Origin: JAFNAG01 sp963739235
Lineage (GTDB): Bacteria > Acidobacteriota > UBA6911
Direction: 5' to 3'
NCBI GenBank assembly: GCA_963739235.1
Contig: CAVTZY010000017.1
Location: 1 to 64,000 of the forward strand
Length of the DNA: 64,000 nucleotides
Shown: positions 17,945 to 27,074 of the stretch, piece by piece
Position numbering within the stretch: position 1 is the stretch's first letter
Layout of the letters: every line of letters starts with the position of its first letter
Notes under the pieces: model-generated
Database searches by the model: none
Seen by the model: only the letters and a program-made list of their open reading frames with translations
What the model was told of the DNA's origin: nothing
Position numbers and translations under genes: made by a program

Positions 17945-20449
17945 TTAAAAGCCGAATTGGATCTCGCCGAAGACTCTCCTTTTCAGAATGTCGCCGAAGA
18001 TGTGCTGCTGAATGTCATCATTCAGGAGGTTGATGGTCTTGATTGAAGTTGTGACCTTCCCATCGGCCCAGCGCACGCCGAAGTCGACGTTCAACATCGT
18101 GTACGAGTCGGTGAATCCGTAAAAGCTGAGGTCGCGCGTGTCAGTCCAGAAAGCTTTGCCGGCATAGTTGACCGAAAAACTCCCCAGGTATCGCTTGGCA
18201 TGCAGGTTCACCCCCCAGTTGAACCTGCCACGCGGGGGAACAGGCAGCGAATTGGCAGGATAGCGGTACGGATCGTTCACCAGGGAGCGAGTCTCAGGTG
18301 TCGCCTGGAAAGAGAAATTGGCGAACGTGCTGAGAGTGGGATTTAAGGGTTGTTCGATAGATGCTTCAAATCCCTTGTTGCGCACCTTGCCGTAATTCAG
18401 CGTTTTGACATTCGAGGGAAGATAGATTCCCATTTGCGACAACCCGTCAATAATTTGTGGCGGCAGCGGCCAGCCGGGCGGCGGGTTCTGGGAGGTATAG
18501 AAGGGCTGCACCCCCGCCGCAACCAGTGCCTGCGGGCTCAGGAGGTTGTTGATAACCTCGTTCGAATCATTCAGGTAGACAGCCAGACCCACGTTGGTAT
18601 GTTTGGCGAATGTGCCGTTATAACCTATCTCCCAGCCGGACAGCACCTCAGCCCTGAGGTCGGCGTTGCCATAGCTGCGCGTCAAGATCGGGAATTGCTG
18701 GTTTCCCAGCCGTGGATCGATAATCCCCAGGGGGAGGTAGCCGCCGATGATTGTCACATCGAGGAAATTGTCGATCGCTGATGGCGATCGGTGGGCACGA
18801 TTGAATGAGAACCGAAGGGCATGCCTGTCGACCAGCTTGTACACAATGGCTGCACGAGGCGAGAAAATGGGCCGGGAGATATTCGAGAACTTGTCGAGTC
18901 GAAAACCAAGGGGCAAGCGGAATTTGCCAAGCATGATCTCGTCTTCGAAATAGCCGCCCACTTCGCTCCTGTCTTTGGCATGGGGAGCCAGCGAGACGTC
19001 AAATGTGCTGTAACGAAAGTTCAGCCCGTAATTCAGAAGATGACGGCTCTCGACCAACTGGGTATAGCTGCCGGAAATATCGTAGGTGCCGGTTTTGAAA
19101 TTGATCCGCAGCGGGCTCCCATCAGCTGCCTGGGTCAGCAAATTGGGCGCCTTGCCATCAAAGACGTTAGCGAAAACCGCCAGTTGCAGCCTGCCGTTCT
19201 CGTAGTCAACACGGCCATAACTCAGGCGGCTGCCTGACTCCAGCCGGAAGGGACCAATTGGAGTTTGAATGATCCCCTGGGAAGCGGCAAATCCGCCTTC
19301 ATAGGTGACACGCCCCGAGGTCCCAATCTCCCGATCCACCCGGAGGTCAAATTTAGGCTGCCTGGTCCCCGGATTCGCATAGGCAACATCGTCGAAGGAA
19401 CCTCCGCCTACCGTCGCCGCAGGATCGATGGGGTTGTGTGTGACGGGCACACGCCCGCCCGGACGGGCAAATCCATCCGAAAAACCGTAGCCGGTCGAGA
19501 CTCGGAAGGACCACTGTTTGTTGATTGCCTGGGCAAAGGTGACGTTCGCAGCACCGAATCCGCCTGCGCTCGCGCCTGCACTCTTGCCTGCATCGCGGCT
19601 GAAGCCGCCGCCCATGAGGGTAAAACTGAGACCGGGCGCTTCCCGCGGCGTCTTGGTAATGATGTTGACGGCACCGGTAGCCGCATTGGGTCCCCAGACC
19701 GCCGAGACAGGCCCGCGGACCACCTCGATCTGTTTTATGTCGTTGGCATTCACCGGAATCATGTCCCAGAAAATGACATTGTAGAAATCGGAATAGATCG
19801 TCCGTCCGTCCACGAGTGCAATCTGGGAGTTTGTCAGCGAGGGGCTGGCCTGCCGGCTGGCCAGGTTGATATCGCGCGCCAACGTCTGGACCACGTTGAG
19901 ACCCGGCACGGATCGCAACAGGTCGCCGAAATTGGTGGCCGGAATCGCCGCAATCTCGTTCGCGGGAACCACGCTTACCGCTGCAGGCACACTCTGAATA
20001 TCCGTTTCGATTCGGGATGCCGTGACCACCACCGTTTCATTGGACGCAATCGCCAGCGCGAAGGGAACTTCGGTCGCCACATCCGGTTTCACATCCACGG
20101 CCTGCCTTTTGCTCGTGACATAGCCCGGTCGCACAACGGTCACCGAGTACGCCCCCGGAGCTAATCCGGATATTTCGAAGTAGCCGTCCTCATCGGTCAT
20201 GCCCGACCGATTGGTTGGCCCGGCAACGGCGACAATAGCCTGCGCAACGGGCTCGCCCGTAGATCTCTTGACCGTGCCTGTGATCCGTCCGGTCCCGTTC
20301 TGGGGATTTGCCGCCACAGGCAGGGCCAGGCCCAGAGCCAAGCCGAGCAAGAGGATGGTTCTACCTGAACAATTCAGGAAGCGACCAGACACGAATTTGA
20401 GGTGGGAGGACGTATGAGTGTAGGAGAACAAAAATCGGGCGCGTATCAT
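17945..20449 (-). CDS. TonB-dependent outer-membrane receptor with CarboxypepD_reg domain
   Basis: The 834-residue protein has a hydrophobic signal (TILLLGLALGLALPVAANP, about 31-49), then a carboxypeptidase-regulatory-like beta-sandwich (GRITGTVKRSTGEPVAQAIV to about 130), a plug domain (VVVTASRIETDIQSVPAAVS, then VRGPVSAVWGPNAATGAVNI) and a ~22-strand barrel ending in Phe (GEIQFGF), as needed for outer-membrane insertion. Such receptors import siderophores, B12 or sugars using the proton motive force; the substrate cannot be read from the sequence. GGAG six bases before the ATG supports the start. It is monocistronic; no ExbBD or TonB genes are nearby. Confidence 0.9.
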   Translation of the reverse strand: MIRARFLFSYTHTSSHLKFVSGRFLNCSGRTILLLGLALGLALPVAANPQNGTGRITGTVKRSTGEPVAQAIVAVAGPTNRSGMTDEDGYFEISGLAPGAYSVTVVRPGYVTSKRQAVDVKPDVATEVPFALAIASNETVVVTASRIETDIQSVPAAVSVVPANEIAAIPATNFGDLLRSVPGLNVVQTLARDINLASRQASPSLTNSQIALVDGRTIYSDFYNVIFWDMIPVNANDIKQIEVVRGPVSAVWGPNAATGAVNIITKTPREAPGLSFTLMGGGFSRDAGKSAGASAGGFGAANVTFAQAINKQWSFRVSTGYGFSDGFARPGGRVPVTHNPIDPAATVGGGSFDDVAYANPGTRQPKFDLRVDREIGTSGRVTYEGGFAASQGIIQTPIGPFRLESGSRLSYGRVDYENGRLQLAVFANVFDGKAPNLLTQAADGSPLRINFKTGTYDISGSYTQLVESRHLLNYGLNFRYSTFDVSLAPHAKDRSEVGGYFEDEIMLGKFRLPLGFRLDKFSNISRPIFSPRAAIVYKLVDRHALRFSFNRAHRSPSAIDNFLDVTIIGGYLPLGIIDPRLGNQQFPILTRSYGNADLRAEVLSGWEIGYNGTFAKHTNVGLAVYLNDSNEVINNLLSPQALVAAGVQPFYTSQNPPPGWPLPPQIIDGLSQMGIYLPSNVKTLNYGKVRNKGFEASIEQPLNPTLSTFANFSFQATPETRSLVNDPYRYPANSLPVPPRGRFNWGVNLHAKRYLGSFSVNYAGKAFWTDTRDLSFYGFTDSYTMLNVDFGVRWADGKVTTSIKTINLLNDDIQQHIFGDILKRRVFGEIQFGF

Positions 20450-20671
20450 CCGCTACTCCTTTCCGGGAAAGACCTGATAGGAAAATACCAGTCAACCACT
20501 GCAAAAGAGTCCGGCGCCTGCCAATTCCCCAGGACCAAACAGCTCGATTAAAAAGCACGATCCTGCAGGAATCATATTATGGAAATTCTTCTGTCTCTAC
20601 AACTTTTGAAAGCGTTTTTGCTGAATTCCACCCATTGAACCTCCAGATGGTTGGAATTCACCGGCCAGGAT

Positions 20672-21474
20672 CTAAAACCATGGGTAGACGAGAAGAGTCG
20701 CAGGAATCGATGCCGCTATCCACGCAAATAACACGCGTGCAGCTCCGGCCGCCTTGCGCTGATATGCCAGCTTCCACAAAACGGCCGGGAGACCCAAGAG
20801 GAAAATCGGAAAGAGAAAGGCAATGTAGGCATCCGTTCCCGTAGTCAACAGGCAAGTGTCAGGACCAGGAACGAAGCGGCGAATCCATTTGCTGCTGCGC
20901 GCATCCATCGAACCGAGCGCAAGCGGCGGTAAAGCAGCATACCCGCTGCCGATGCCAGCCCTAGAATACCCAGGGCCCGCCAGGCATAGGATTTCAAGAT
21001 CACGCGGATGCTGAACACAGTATCATTTTCGGCAGATTCCGTCTTGAATTGATCCATTGCGCGCGACATCTCAAGGAACTGACCCAACATCCCCTGCGGA
21101 AGTCCGGGCACGCGCCTCAGATCCTGCAAGCTGGAATACGGCGTGTTTTTCAGAATGAGCGTGGCCCAGCTTCTCGTCATTCCGGGAACGGAAAGGAGAT
21201 CGATCGACGTGGCTGCATTCAGGTCAAAAGTATTGAGCCGCGGCAGGCTGCGAAATTGATCGAAGAGAGATGTGCCGACTTGAAAATTCCGGTTGGCAAG
21301 CCAGATCGCAGGCACCGCCTGGAGCGGTTCTGCGAAAAGTACCTCCTTGACCAGAGCGTCGATCAAAGCAGACTCATCCGGGAAGACCGATTTGTACCCT
21401 TCGATGAGCCCCGCAGAATCGGCGGGTTTAGTTGTGAACAACACGTGAAATAGCTTGAGATAGCAGTTCTCCAA
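20672..21474 (-). CDS. Helix-hairpin-helix membrane protein, one frameshift
   Basis: Residues about 80-130 contain two helix-hairpin-helix motifs of ComEA type (FDLNAATSIDLLSVPGM, then SLQDLRRVPGLPQGML), which bind DNA non-specifically or act as protein contact. A membrane helix follows near 165 (ALGILGLASAAGMLLY). At about 20848 the frame closes after SFLVLTLAC, but the next frame continues smoothly with LLTTGTDAYIAFLFPIFLLG and two more hydrophobic helices, ending at 20672, so I join them. It starts with a probable TTG at 21474, 19 bp after the dehydratase gene, with no good ribosome site, so the real start may be elsewhere. The function is unknown. Confidence 0.6.
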
Positions 21475-21493
21475 TGGGGAAAGATCCGTGGAT

Positions 21494-22459
21494 TTATTGA
21501 TAAGTGAGCCTTAACTTCCCGGCCACGTCCAGGTTTCCTCCACTAACGACTGCAACGGTCGTGAACCCAGGAGAAAGGTCGAGCTTGCCCGCCAACAGGG
21601 CTGCAACGGCGGCGGCCCCGGCAGGCTCCGCCAGCAGTTTGGCGCGTTCGAGCAGAAAACGAATCGCCTGCAGCATTTCCTCGTCGCTGACGGTCACAAG
21701 ATCGTCGGCGAGTTCATTGATGATCTCGAATACCTCGGGATCGGTCTTTCTGGTCGCCAACCCATCCGCGATGGTGGTCACCGCATCGAGATCCGTGCAG
21801 CATCCCAGGCTCCTGCTCCGGAACATGTTCGCTGAGCCGGTCGGTTCGACTCCGATGATGCGCACATTCGGCTTGTGCAGTCTGATGGCCATCGCCATGC
21901 CGGCCATGAGTCCTCCGCCTCCGATAGGAATCACGATCGCAGCCAAATCCGGGAGATCCTCCATCACTTCGAGCGCCAGCGTCCCTTGACCGGCAAGCAC
22001 GTAGCGATCTTTGAACGGGTGGACGTAAACGAGCCCTCTTTCCATGGCCAGTTCCTGGGAGCGCGTGAAGGCATCATCCCAGAGTTTTCCGTACTGGATT
22101 GCTTCGGCTCCATACTCTTTAACCGCCGCAACTTTGCTGGCATTGGCCTTTTCCGGCATCACCACCACGCCAGGAATCCGTTCATGCGCCGCGACATAGG
22201 CAACCGCCTGGCCCATATTCCCCGCCGACGCGGTAATAATGCCGCGCCGGGCCTCGGCACGCGTCAGGTGACGGACTTTGTTGAAGGCACCGCGTGGTTT
22301 GAACGAGCCGGTCTTCTGCAGGTTTTCCGCCTTGAGATAGACCGGAAAGCCGGCACGGTCGCTCAGGGAGCGGGACGAGAATATGGGGGTACGGTGCACG
22401 AGATCCCGAATCGTGGTGCGCGCCTCGGTGAAATCCTCCGCAGAGAGTCGGTAGCTCAT
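21494..22459 (-). CDS. Threonine/serine dehydratase-like PLP enzyme
   Basis: Fold-type II PLP enzyme of 321 residues. The PLP lysine lies in KTGSFKPRGAFNK (about 50-62), the phosphate loop is IPIGGGGLMAGMA and the cofactor-stacking end VVSGGNLDV. It deaminates threonine to 2-oxobutyrate or serine to pyruvate. There is no C-terminal ACT domain, so it is of the catabolic (TdcB/serine-racemase-like) type and not feedback-regulated like biosynthetic IlvA. Its ATG overlaps the stop of the DAHP synthase gene by 4 bp, indicating translational coupling, though the metabolic link between the two is not obvious. Confidence 0.88.
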   Translation of the reverse strand: MSYRLSAEDFTEARTTIRDLVHRTPIFSSRSLSDRAGFPVYLKAENLQKTGSFKPRGAFNKVRHLTRAEARRGIITASAGNMGQAVAYVAAHERIPGVVVMPEKANASKVAAVKEYGAEAIQYGKLWDDAFTRSQELAMERGLVYVHPFKDRYVLAGQGTLALEVMEDLPDLAAIVIPIGGGGLMAGMAMAIRLHKPNVRIIGVEPTGSANMFRSRSLGCCTDLDAVTTIADGLATRKTDPEVFEIINELADDLVTVSDEEMLQAIRFLLERAKLLAEPAGAAAVAALLAGKLDLSPGFTTVAVVSGGNLDVAGKLRLTYQ

Positions 22460-23499
22460 GGCTTTTCCTCTCCACTCCCGCTGCCCACGCGACGCCCCAG
22501 CACCGCTGCAATCTGGCGGATCTCGTTCATGAGCTGCTCCAGGTGGGAGGGCAGAATCGACTGATGACCGTCCGAAAGCGCCTCATCAGGCTTATGATGC
22601 ACCTCGATGATCAGACCGTCGGCTCCGACCGCGACGGCAGCGCGCGACAGAGGCAAGACCTTTTCCCTCCTCCCTGTCCCGTGGCTCGGGTCGACGATGA
22701 TCGGCAAATGGCTGAGCCGCTGCGCGGCAGGAATGACGCTCAGATCAAGGGTATTCCTGGCATGGTCCACAAATGTGCGCACGCCGCGCTCGCACAGAAT
22801 GACCCGGTAGTTGCCTTCCGAGAGGATGTATTCCGCAGCCATGAGGAGTTCATCGAGAGTCGCCGAAATGCCCCTTTTGAGGAGAACAGGCCGACGGGAC
22901 CTGCCTGCCCGCTTGAGCAGGGAGAAGTTCTGCATGTTACGCGCGCCAATCTGGACGACGTCGCTGTATTTCTCAACCAAATCCAGGCTCTCGTTATCCA
23001 CCGCTTCCGTGACGATCTTCAAACCGAACTCGGCCCGCACATCCGCGAGGATCTTCAGTCCCTCTTCGCCCAGCCCTTGAAAACTGTATGGGGACGTGCG
23101 CGGCTTGTACGCGCCACCTCGAAACAGGCGCGCCCCCGAGGCGCGCACCGCGCGGGCGATGCTGAAGGCCTGTTCCCGGCTCTCGACCGCACAGGGCCCT
23201 GCAATTATCGCCAGGTCGGCGCCACCTACCTTCACGCCATCGCCGAGATCGATGATCGTCGGATCTTCCTTGAGTTCACGGGAAACGAGCTTGTAGGGTT
23301 TGGAAACCGGCACGCATTCCACTACCCCAGGGAGGGTATCCAATGCGGTGGCATCAACCGGTCCGCGATTGCCGGTAATGCCGATCGCGGTCCTCATGAT
23401 GCCGGGAATCGGGTGCGCCCGGAATCCCATTTCTTCGATTTTGCGGCATACCTCTTCGATTTCCGCGACGGTGGCGTGCGCCTTCATCATTACCAGCAT
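22456..23499 (-). CDS. aroF: 3-deoxy-7-phosphoheptulonate synthase (AroF type, with N-terminal regulatory domain)
   Basis: It catalyses the first shikimate step, PEP plus erythrose 4-phosphate to DAHP. The 347-residue protein has an N-terminal ferredoxin-like ACT-type domain (MLVMMKAHATVAEIEEVCRK, to about 75) as in Thermotoga DAHP synthase, where it mediates feedback by Tyr/Phe. The barrel carries IAGPCAVES, RGGAYKPRTSPYSFQG, QIGARNMQNF and IVDPSHGTGRR, all family signatures including metal-binding Cys and His. It is the first gene of a two- or three-gene minus-strand unit with the dehydratase and HhH protein. Confidence 0.92.
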   Translation of the reverse strand: MLVMMKAHATVAEIEEVCRKIEEMGFRAHPIPGIMRTAIGITGNRGPVDATALDTLPGVVECVPVSKPYKLVSRELKEDPTIIDLGDGVKVGGADLAIIAGPCAVESREQAFSIARAVRASGARLFRGGAYKPRTSPYSFQGLGEEGLKILADVRAEFGLKIVTEAVDNESLDLVEKYSDVVQIGARNMQNFSLLKRAGRSRRPVLLKRGISATLDELLMAAEYILSEGNYRVILCERGVRTFVDHARNTLDLSVIPAAQRLSHLPIIVDPSHGTGRREKVLPLSRAAVAVGADGLIIEVHHKPDEALSDGHQSILPSHLEQLMNEIRQIAAVLGRRVGSGSGEEKP

Positions 23500-23671
23500 G
23501 GCTGCATTATCTCCAGAAAGCCCTCATTGTAGCGTAGCTTTTGAGCGCGGGAAAGGCTTACACTAGGTTTACGGCGAATTAGACTGGGAAGAGATGCGTC
23601 GCATGCGCATGCAATCACCAATCCGTGAACGGGAAACGCTGCTGTTTAACTGAGGGCGGAGGAGTTGAATC

Positions 23672-24655
23672 TTGGGTGGACAGATCGCCATCGGTCTCAA
23701 TGCGGTGATTACTGCGGTTACCCGTGAGGTGCCGCGCTTCCTGGCGGTCAAAACCGCGGAGATTGCGCCGCTCCTGCCGCTCGACGCGCTGCCCTTCGGG
23801 CAGTTCGATCCGGAACGCGACCGCACTCTGGAACTGGGTCTGCGGCGTTGGGTACGTGAAAAGACAGGGATCGAGATCGGTTACGTCGAACAACTTTACA
23901 CATTCGGGAATCGCTTTCGGGATCCGGGGGAGAGCCGCGGCGGCCCCCGTGTTATTTCGGTGGCGTATCTGGCGCTCGTGCGCGAGGTGCCGCTCTCCGG
24001 GGCGGGCGAGGCAGTCTGGCGTGACTGGTACCGGCACTTTCCCTGGGAGGACTGGCGGGCTGGGCGTCCCGCCGTTATCGACAGCCGCATCGCACGGGCA
24101 CTCGATCGCTGGATTCGAGCCGCTCCGAGCAAGGAGGTGCGCCGCGATCGGCGTGAACGCTGCGACATCTACTTCGGCTTGGCGGGCGCGCCCTGGGTGG
24201 CGGAACGCGTTCTGGATCGCTACGAGCTGATTTATGAAGTCGGGCTGGCTTCCGAAGCAGAACGCGACCAGCACATGCATAAGCCGCATACAGCAAAGGC
24301 CATTGATGCCGGGAACGTCCTTGGACAACCTATGGCTTTTGACCACCGCCGCATTCTGGCCACAGCACTGGGACGTTTGCGCGGCAAGCTCAAATATCGG
24401 CCGGTCGTCTTCGAGCTGCTCCCGGAAGCATTTACTCTGCTGCAGCTGCAAAGAGTCGTCGAAGCCCTGGCCGGCATCGGGCTTCACAAGCAGAACCTGC
24501 GGCGTCTGGTCGAATCCGGCGGGCTGGTGGAAGGAACGGGGCGTATGGATGTTCAAACCGGCGGCCGGCCGGCCGAGCTTTTCTGCTTCCGCCGGGAGGT
24601 GCTCCGGGAGCGGCCCGCACCCGGTGTCGGCATCTCCGGCCTGCTCCACGGATAA
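23672..24655 (+). CDS. nrtR: NrtR-type Nudix-related transcription regulator of NAD synthesis
   Basis: The N-terminal ~150 residues form a Nudix fold with a degenerate box (ERDRTLELGLRRWVREKTGI; the REUxEE catalytic pattern is absent), so it probably binds rather than hydrolyses nucleotide. The C-terminal winged helix (LRGKLKYRPVVFELLPEAFT, LQLQRVVEALAGIGLHKQN and GRPAELFCFRREVL) is the signature of NrtR, a repressor that senses ADP-ribose or related NAD metabolites. A TTG at 23672 with GGAG seven bases upstream is the likely start. The next genes are nadA-nadC, whose promoter carries two similar palindromes; this makes the regulator role strong. At 327 residues it is longer than typical NrtR (about 220-260), with an extra middle segment around 140-210. 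Confidence 0.8.
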   Translation: MGGQIAIGLNAVITAVTREVPRFLAVKTAEIAPLLPLDALPFGQFDPERDRTLELGLRRWVREKTGIEIGYVEQLYTFGNRFRDPGESRGGPRVISVAYLALVREVPLSGAGEAVWRDWYRHFPWEDWRAGRPAVIDSRIARALDRWIRAAPSKEVRRDRRERCDIYFGLAGAPWVAERVLDRYELIYEVGLASEAERDQHMHKPHTAKAIDAGNVLGQPMAFDHRRILATALGRLRGKLKYRPVVFELLPEAFTLLQLQRVVEALAGIGLHKQNLRRLVESGGLVEGTGRMDVQTGGRPAELFCFRREVLRERPAPGVGISGLLHG

Positions 24656-24816
24656 GGGCGATTCCCCTGCGACGCAGGGTATTGCCGTTGCGGCGGCCCT
24701 GATTTGAAAGTGATTTTCCCCTATTACCACTTCAGGTGCTTTCCGTCGCCCCGGCCAAGGCTCATCCAAAATCATCTTTCCTCCCTTGGGCTCGCTCACG
24801 CTCACCCAGGGATACT

Positions 24817-24841
24817 GTTTTCAGCCCTGAGGGCTGAAAAC
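24817..24841. terminator. Perfect 11-bp hairpin after nrtR
   Basis: GTTTTCAGCCC pairs with GGGCTGAAAAC over a TGA loop. With A/T at the stem base it could serve as a terminator for nrtR (stop at 24655). The rest of 24656-24980 shows no gene. Confidence 0.5.
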
Positions 24842-24981
24842 GCCGGCATACTATTTGGGGGCAGGAGTTTTGATGCAGTCTCGCCGGACGGGGCCTGGAG
24901 TCAAATAATTCCGGGATCTGGGCGCCGTGCGGCGCCCGGCGTCCCCTTGGCCGCCCCTTTGTCATGCCGCTGCAGTTTCTA

Positions 24982-25010
24982 TTGACAGGAGATATACTCA
25001 ATATTAGTAT
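24982..25010 (+). promoter_or_regulatory. Sigma70-type promoter of nadA-nadC
   Basis: A perfect -35 box TTGACA at 24982-24987 is followed after exactly 17 bases by TAGTAT at 25005-25010 (4 of 6 matches to TATAAT). Transcription would start near 25017, giving a leader of about 70 bases before the nadA ATG. The first operator covers the -10 region. Confidence 0.65.
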
Positions 25011-25011
25011 A
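24993..25011. promoter_or_regulatory. NrtR operator candidate 1 (over the -10 box)
   Basis: The 19-base palindrome TATACTCAATATTAGTATA has 8-base arms (7 of 8 paired) around ATA. It shares 13 of 19 positions with the second site 62 bp downstream. Binding here would block RNA polymerase. Confidence 0.6.
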
Positions 25012-25054
25012 AGAGTGATCGGTCCTCCGGGGCCGGGTTTTTTTAGCAACCCTA

Positions 25055-25073
25055 TATGCTCATATTGAGCATA
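25055..25073. promoter_or_regulatory. NrtR operator candidate 2 (leader)
   Basis: TATGCTCATATTGAGCATA is a perfect palindrome with 8-base arms around TAT. It lies about 40 bp after the predicted transcription start and just before the nadA ribosome site. An in-frame ATG at 25056 lies inside it and is therefore unlikely to be the start codon. Confidence 0.65.
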
Positions 25074-25088
25074 AATGAGGCGGGATAC

Positions 25089-26129
25089 ATGGATGTAAGA
25101 ACTCTGGATCAGATTCCGGCGCTTGAGGATCTGGCCTATACCCCCGAGGTCAAGCGCAGCACTGCCGCCGTGTACGAGCGGCTGCGGGAAGTGATCCCGG
25201 AGATCGAGTGGCCGGTCCACGCGCCGTATATCGCGGCTATCCAGCGGTTGAAGGTCGAGCGCAAAGCCGTCATTCTTGCCCACAACTACCAGACTCCGGA
25301 GATTTTTCACGGGGTTGCCGACCTGACCGGCGATTCTCTGGCTCTTGCCCGGCAGGCAGCGGAAACTGAGGCTGAGAGGATCGTGCTCTGCGGAGTCCAT
25401 TTCATGGCGGAGACCGCCAAGCTCCTCAACCCTGAGAAGAAGGTGCTGATTCCTGACCTCCAGGCGGGCTGTTCGCTCGCCGATGCGATCACTGCGGAGG
25501 ATGTGCGCTTGCTGCGCCAGCGTTACCCTGGCGTTCCAGTCGTAACCTACGTAAACACATCGGCGGCCGTAAAAGCCGAGTCTGACCTTTGCTGCACTTC
25601 TGCCAACGCCGTGGAAGCCGTGGAATCTCTGGGTGTCGACCGCGTCATCCTGCTCCCGGACGAATATCTGGGCCGGTACGTCGCATCGAAGACCAAGGTG
25701 GAGATCATTCTCTGGCGCGGCCACTGCGAAGTGCATGAACGGTTTTCCGCGCAGGATCTGCGCAACTATCGCGCTCATTATCCCGACCTCGTGATTCTCG
25801 CTCACCCGGAATGCTCTCCGGAAGTGCTCGAGGAGGCCGACTTCGTCGGCTCCACCGGGGGCATGATCCGCCATGTCGGCGCGCGGCGCCCGCGGCGCGT
25901 AGTCATGGTGACCGAGTGCTCCATGAGCGACAATGTGGCCGTCGAGTTTCCAGACATCCAATTCGTGCGCCCATGTAATCTATGCCCGCACATGAAGCGC
26001 ATTACCCTGCCTGGAATTCTGAATTCCCTGCTGCATGACGAGTTCGAGGTGGAAGTAGAGCCTGGCATTGCCGAACGCGCCCGGCGCGTCGTCCAGAGGA
26101 TGATCTGCCTCCCGAAGGCTGGCCGCTAG
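25089..26129 (+). CDS. nadA: Quinolinate synthase
   Basis: It condenses iminoaspartate with dihydroxyacetone phosphate to quinolinate, the first committed ring-forming step of de novo NAD synthesis, using an oxygen-sensitive 4Fe-4S cluster. Signatures are LAHNYQTPEI, GDSLALAR, HFMAETAKLLNPEKKV, PDLQAGCSLAD (cluster Cys), VVTYVNTSAAVKAESD, HPECSPEV and RPCNLCPHMKRI (cluster Cys). The start is the ATG at 25089 with GAGG eight bases upstream. It lies 1 bp before nadC. The usual partner nadB (aspartate oxidase) is not in the window. Confidence 0.95.
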   Translation: MDVRTLDQIPALEDLAYTPEVKRSTAAVYERLREVIPEIEWPVHAPYIAAIQRLKVERKAVILAHNYQTPEIFHGVADLTGDSLALARQAAETEAERIVLCGVHFMAETAKLLNPEKKVLIPDLQAGCSLADAITAEDVRLLRQRYPGVPVVTYVNTSAAVKAESDLCCTSANAVEAVESLGVDRVILLPDEYLGRYVASKTKVEIILWRGHCEVHERFSAQDLRNYRAHYPDLVILAHPECSPEVLEEADFVGSTGGMIRHVGARRPRRVVMVTECSMSDNVAVEFPDIQFVRPCNLCPHMKRITLPGILNSLLHDEFEVEVEPGIAERARRVVQRMICLPKAGR

Positions 26130-26130
26130 T

Positions 26131-27003
26131 ATGGATCGCCAGCGAGCATCCATCACGCCGCCCAATCCATTGCTTTATCACGAAACCGTACGCCACGCCT
26201 TGCTCGAGGATTTGGGTCGTGCCGGCGATATCACAACCGATGCCATTGTGCGCCCTGATGAGGAGGCATCCGCATCGGTCATCGCGCGCGCAGAAGGGCG
26301 GATTGCCGGACTGGACATCGCGCTCTATGCTTTCCGGTGCCTTGATGAGCGGATGCATGCGCAAATCGTGATCGAAGACGGCAGCGATGCACCGGCCGGC
26401 GAGCCCATCGCCCTGGTCCGTGGCAGTGCTCGGGCCATTCTGTCAGCGGAGCGCACGGCGCTCAATTTCCTGGGCCGCCTCTGCGGTATCGCCACGGCCA
26501 CGCGAGGCATAGTTGCCGCCGTGACGCCCTACTCCGGCAAGGTCGTGTGCACACGCAAGACCACCCCTGGTTTGCGCGTGCTCGAAAAATATGCTGTGAG
26601 GGCCGGCGGCGGCGCCAACCATCGCTTTGGTCTCGATGACGCGATACTGATCAAGGACAATCACCGGATGATCGCCGGCGGGATCACGGAAGCGATCCGG
26701 CGCGTGCGCAGGCACGCGGGGCACATGATCAAAATCGAGGTCGAGGTCGATACGCTGGGCGAGTTGGAAGAGGCCCTCAGCCAAGGCGTCGATGCCGTAT
26801 TGCTGGACAATATGACCGTAGAGATTCTGGCTCAGGGGGTTCGAATGGCGAAAGGGCGGGCGCTTACCGAAGCCTCCGGAGGTATCACACCGCTGAATGC
26901 CGCAGCGATTGCCGCTACGGGGGTTGATCTATTATCGGTGGGTTGGATTACCCACAGTTCTCCGGCGCTGGACGTTTCCCTCGACGTTGCGATTCGGGTT
27001 TAG
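26131..27003 (+). CDS. nadC: Nicotinate-nucleotide pyrophosphorylase (quinolinate phosphoribosyltransferase)
   Basis: It converts quinolinate and PRPP to nicotinate mononucleotide and CO2. The 290-residue protein has the N-terminal LLEDLGRAGDITTDAI, the PRPP/quinolinate site TRKTTPGLRVLEKYAVRAGG then NHRFGLDDAILIKDNH, KIEVEVDTLGE, LLDNMTVE and EASGGI. The ATG follows the nadA stop after one base, so it is co-translated and probably under the same operator control. Confidence 0.95.
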   Translation: MDRQRASITPPNPLLYHETVRHALLEDLGRAGDITTDAIVRPDEEASASVIARAEGRIAGLDIALYAFRCLDERMHAQIVIEDGSDAPAGEPIALVRGSARAILSAERTALNFLGRLCGIATATRGIVAAVTPYSGKVVCTRKTTPGLRVLEKYAVRAGGGANHRFGLDDAILIKDNHRMIAGGITEAIRRVRRHAGHMIKIEVEVDTLGELEEALSQGVDAVLLDNMTVEILAQGVRMAKGRALTEASGGITPLNAAAIAATGVDLLSVGWITHSSPALDVSLDVAIRV

Positions 27004-27019
27004 CGGGGCCGCGCGGGAG

Positions 27020-27048
27020 AAAGGAGCGCATTGTGCTGCGCTCCCTTT
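27020..27048. terminator. Bidirectional hairpin after nadC
   Basis: AAAGGAGCGCA at 27020-27030 pairs with TGCGCTCCCTTT at 27037-27048 (one bulged C) over a 6-base loop TTGTGC. It ends in TTT on the plus strand and, on the other strand, in TTT as well, so it can terminate both nadC and the converging export gene. Confidence 0.6.
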
Positions 27049-27074
27049 GCCATAGCCACCTCACAGGCAACTTG

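Noticed and set aside
19265..20164. A 299-codon plus-strand frame opposite the TonB receptor
   Set aside because: The receptor plug and regulatory domain are intact on the minus strand.
25056..25091. ATG at 25056 as the nadA start
   Set aside because: It lies inside a perfect palindrome and has no ribosome site; the ATG at 25089 has GAGG at the right distance.
24762..25961. A 399-codon minus-strand frame opposite nadA
   Set aside because: nadA has all its cluster cysteines and signatures on the plus strand; the antisense frame has no recognisable motif.
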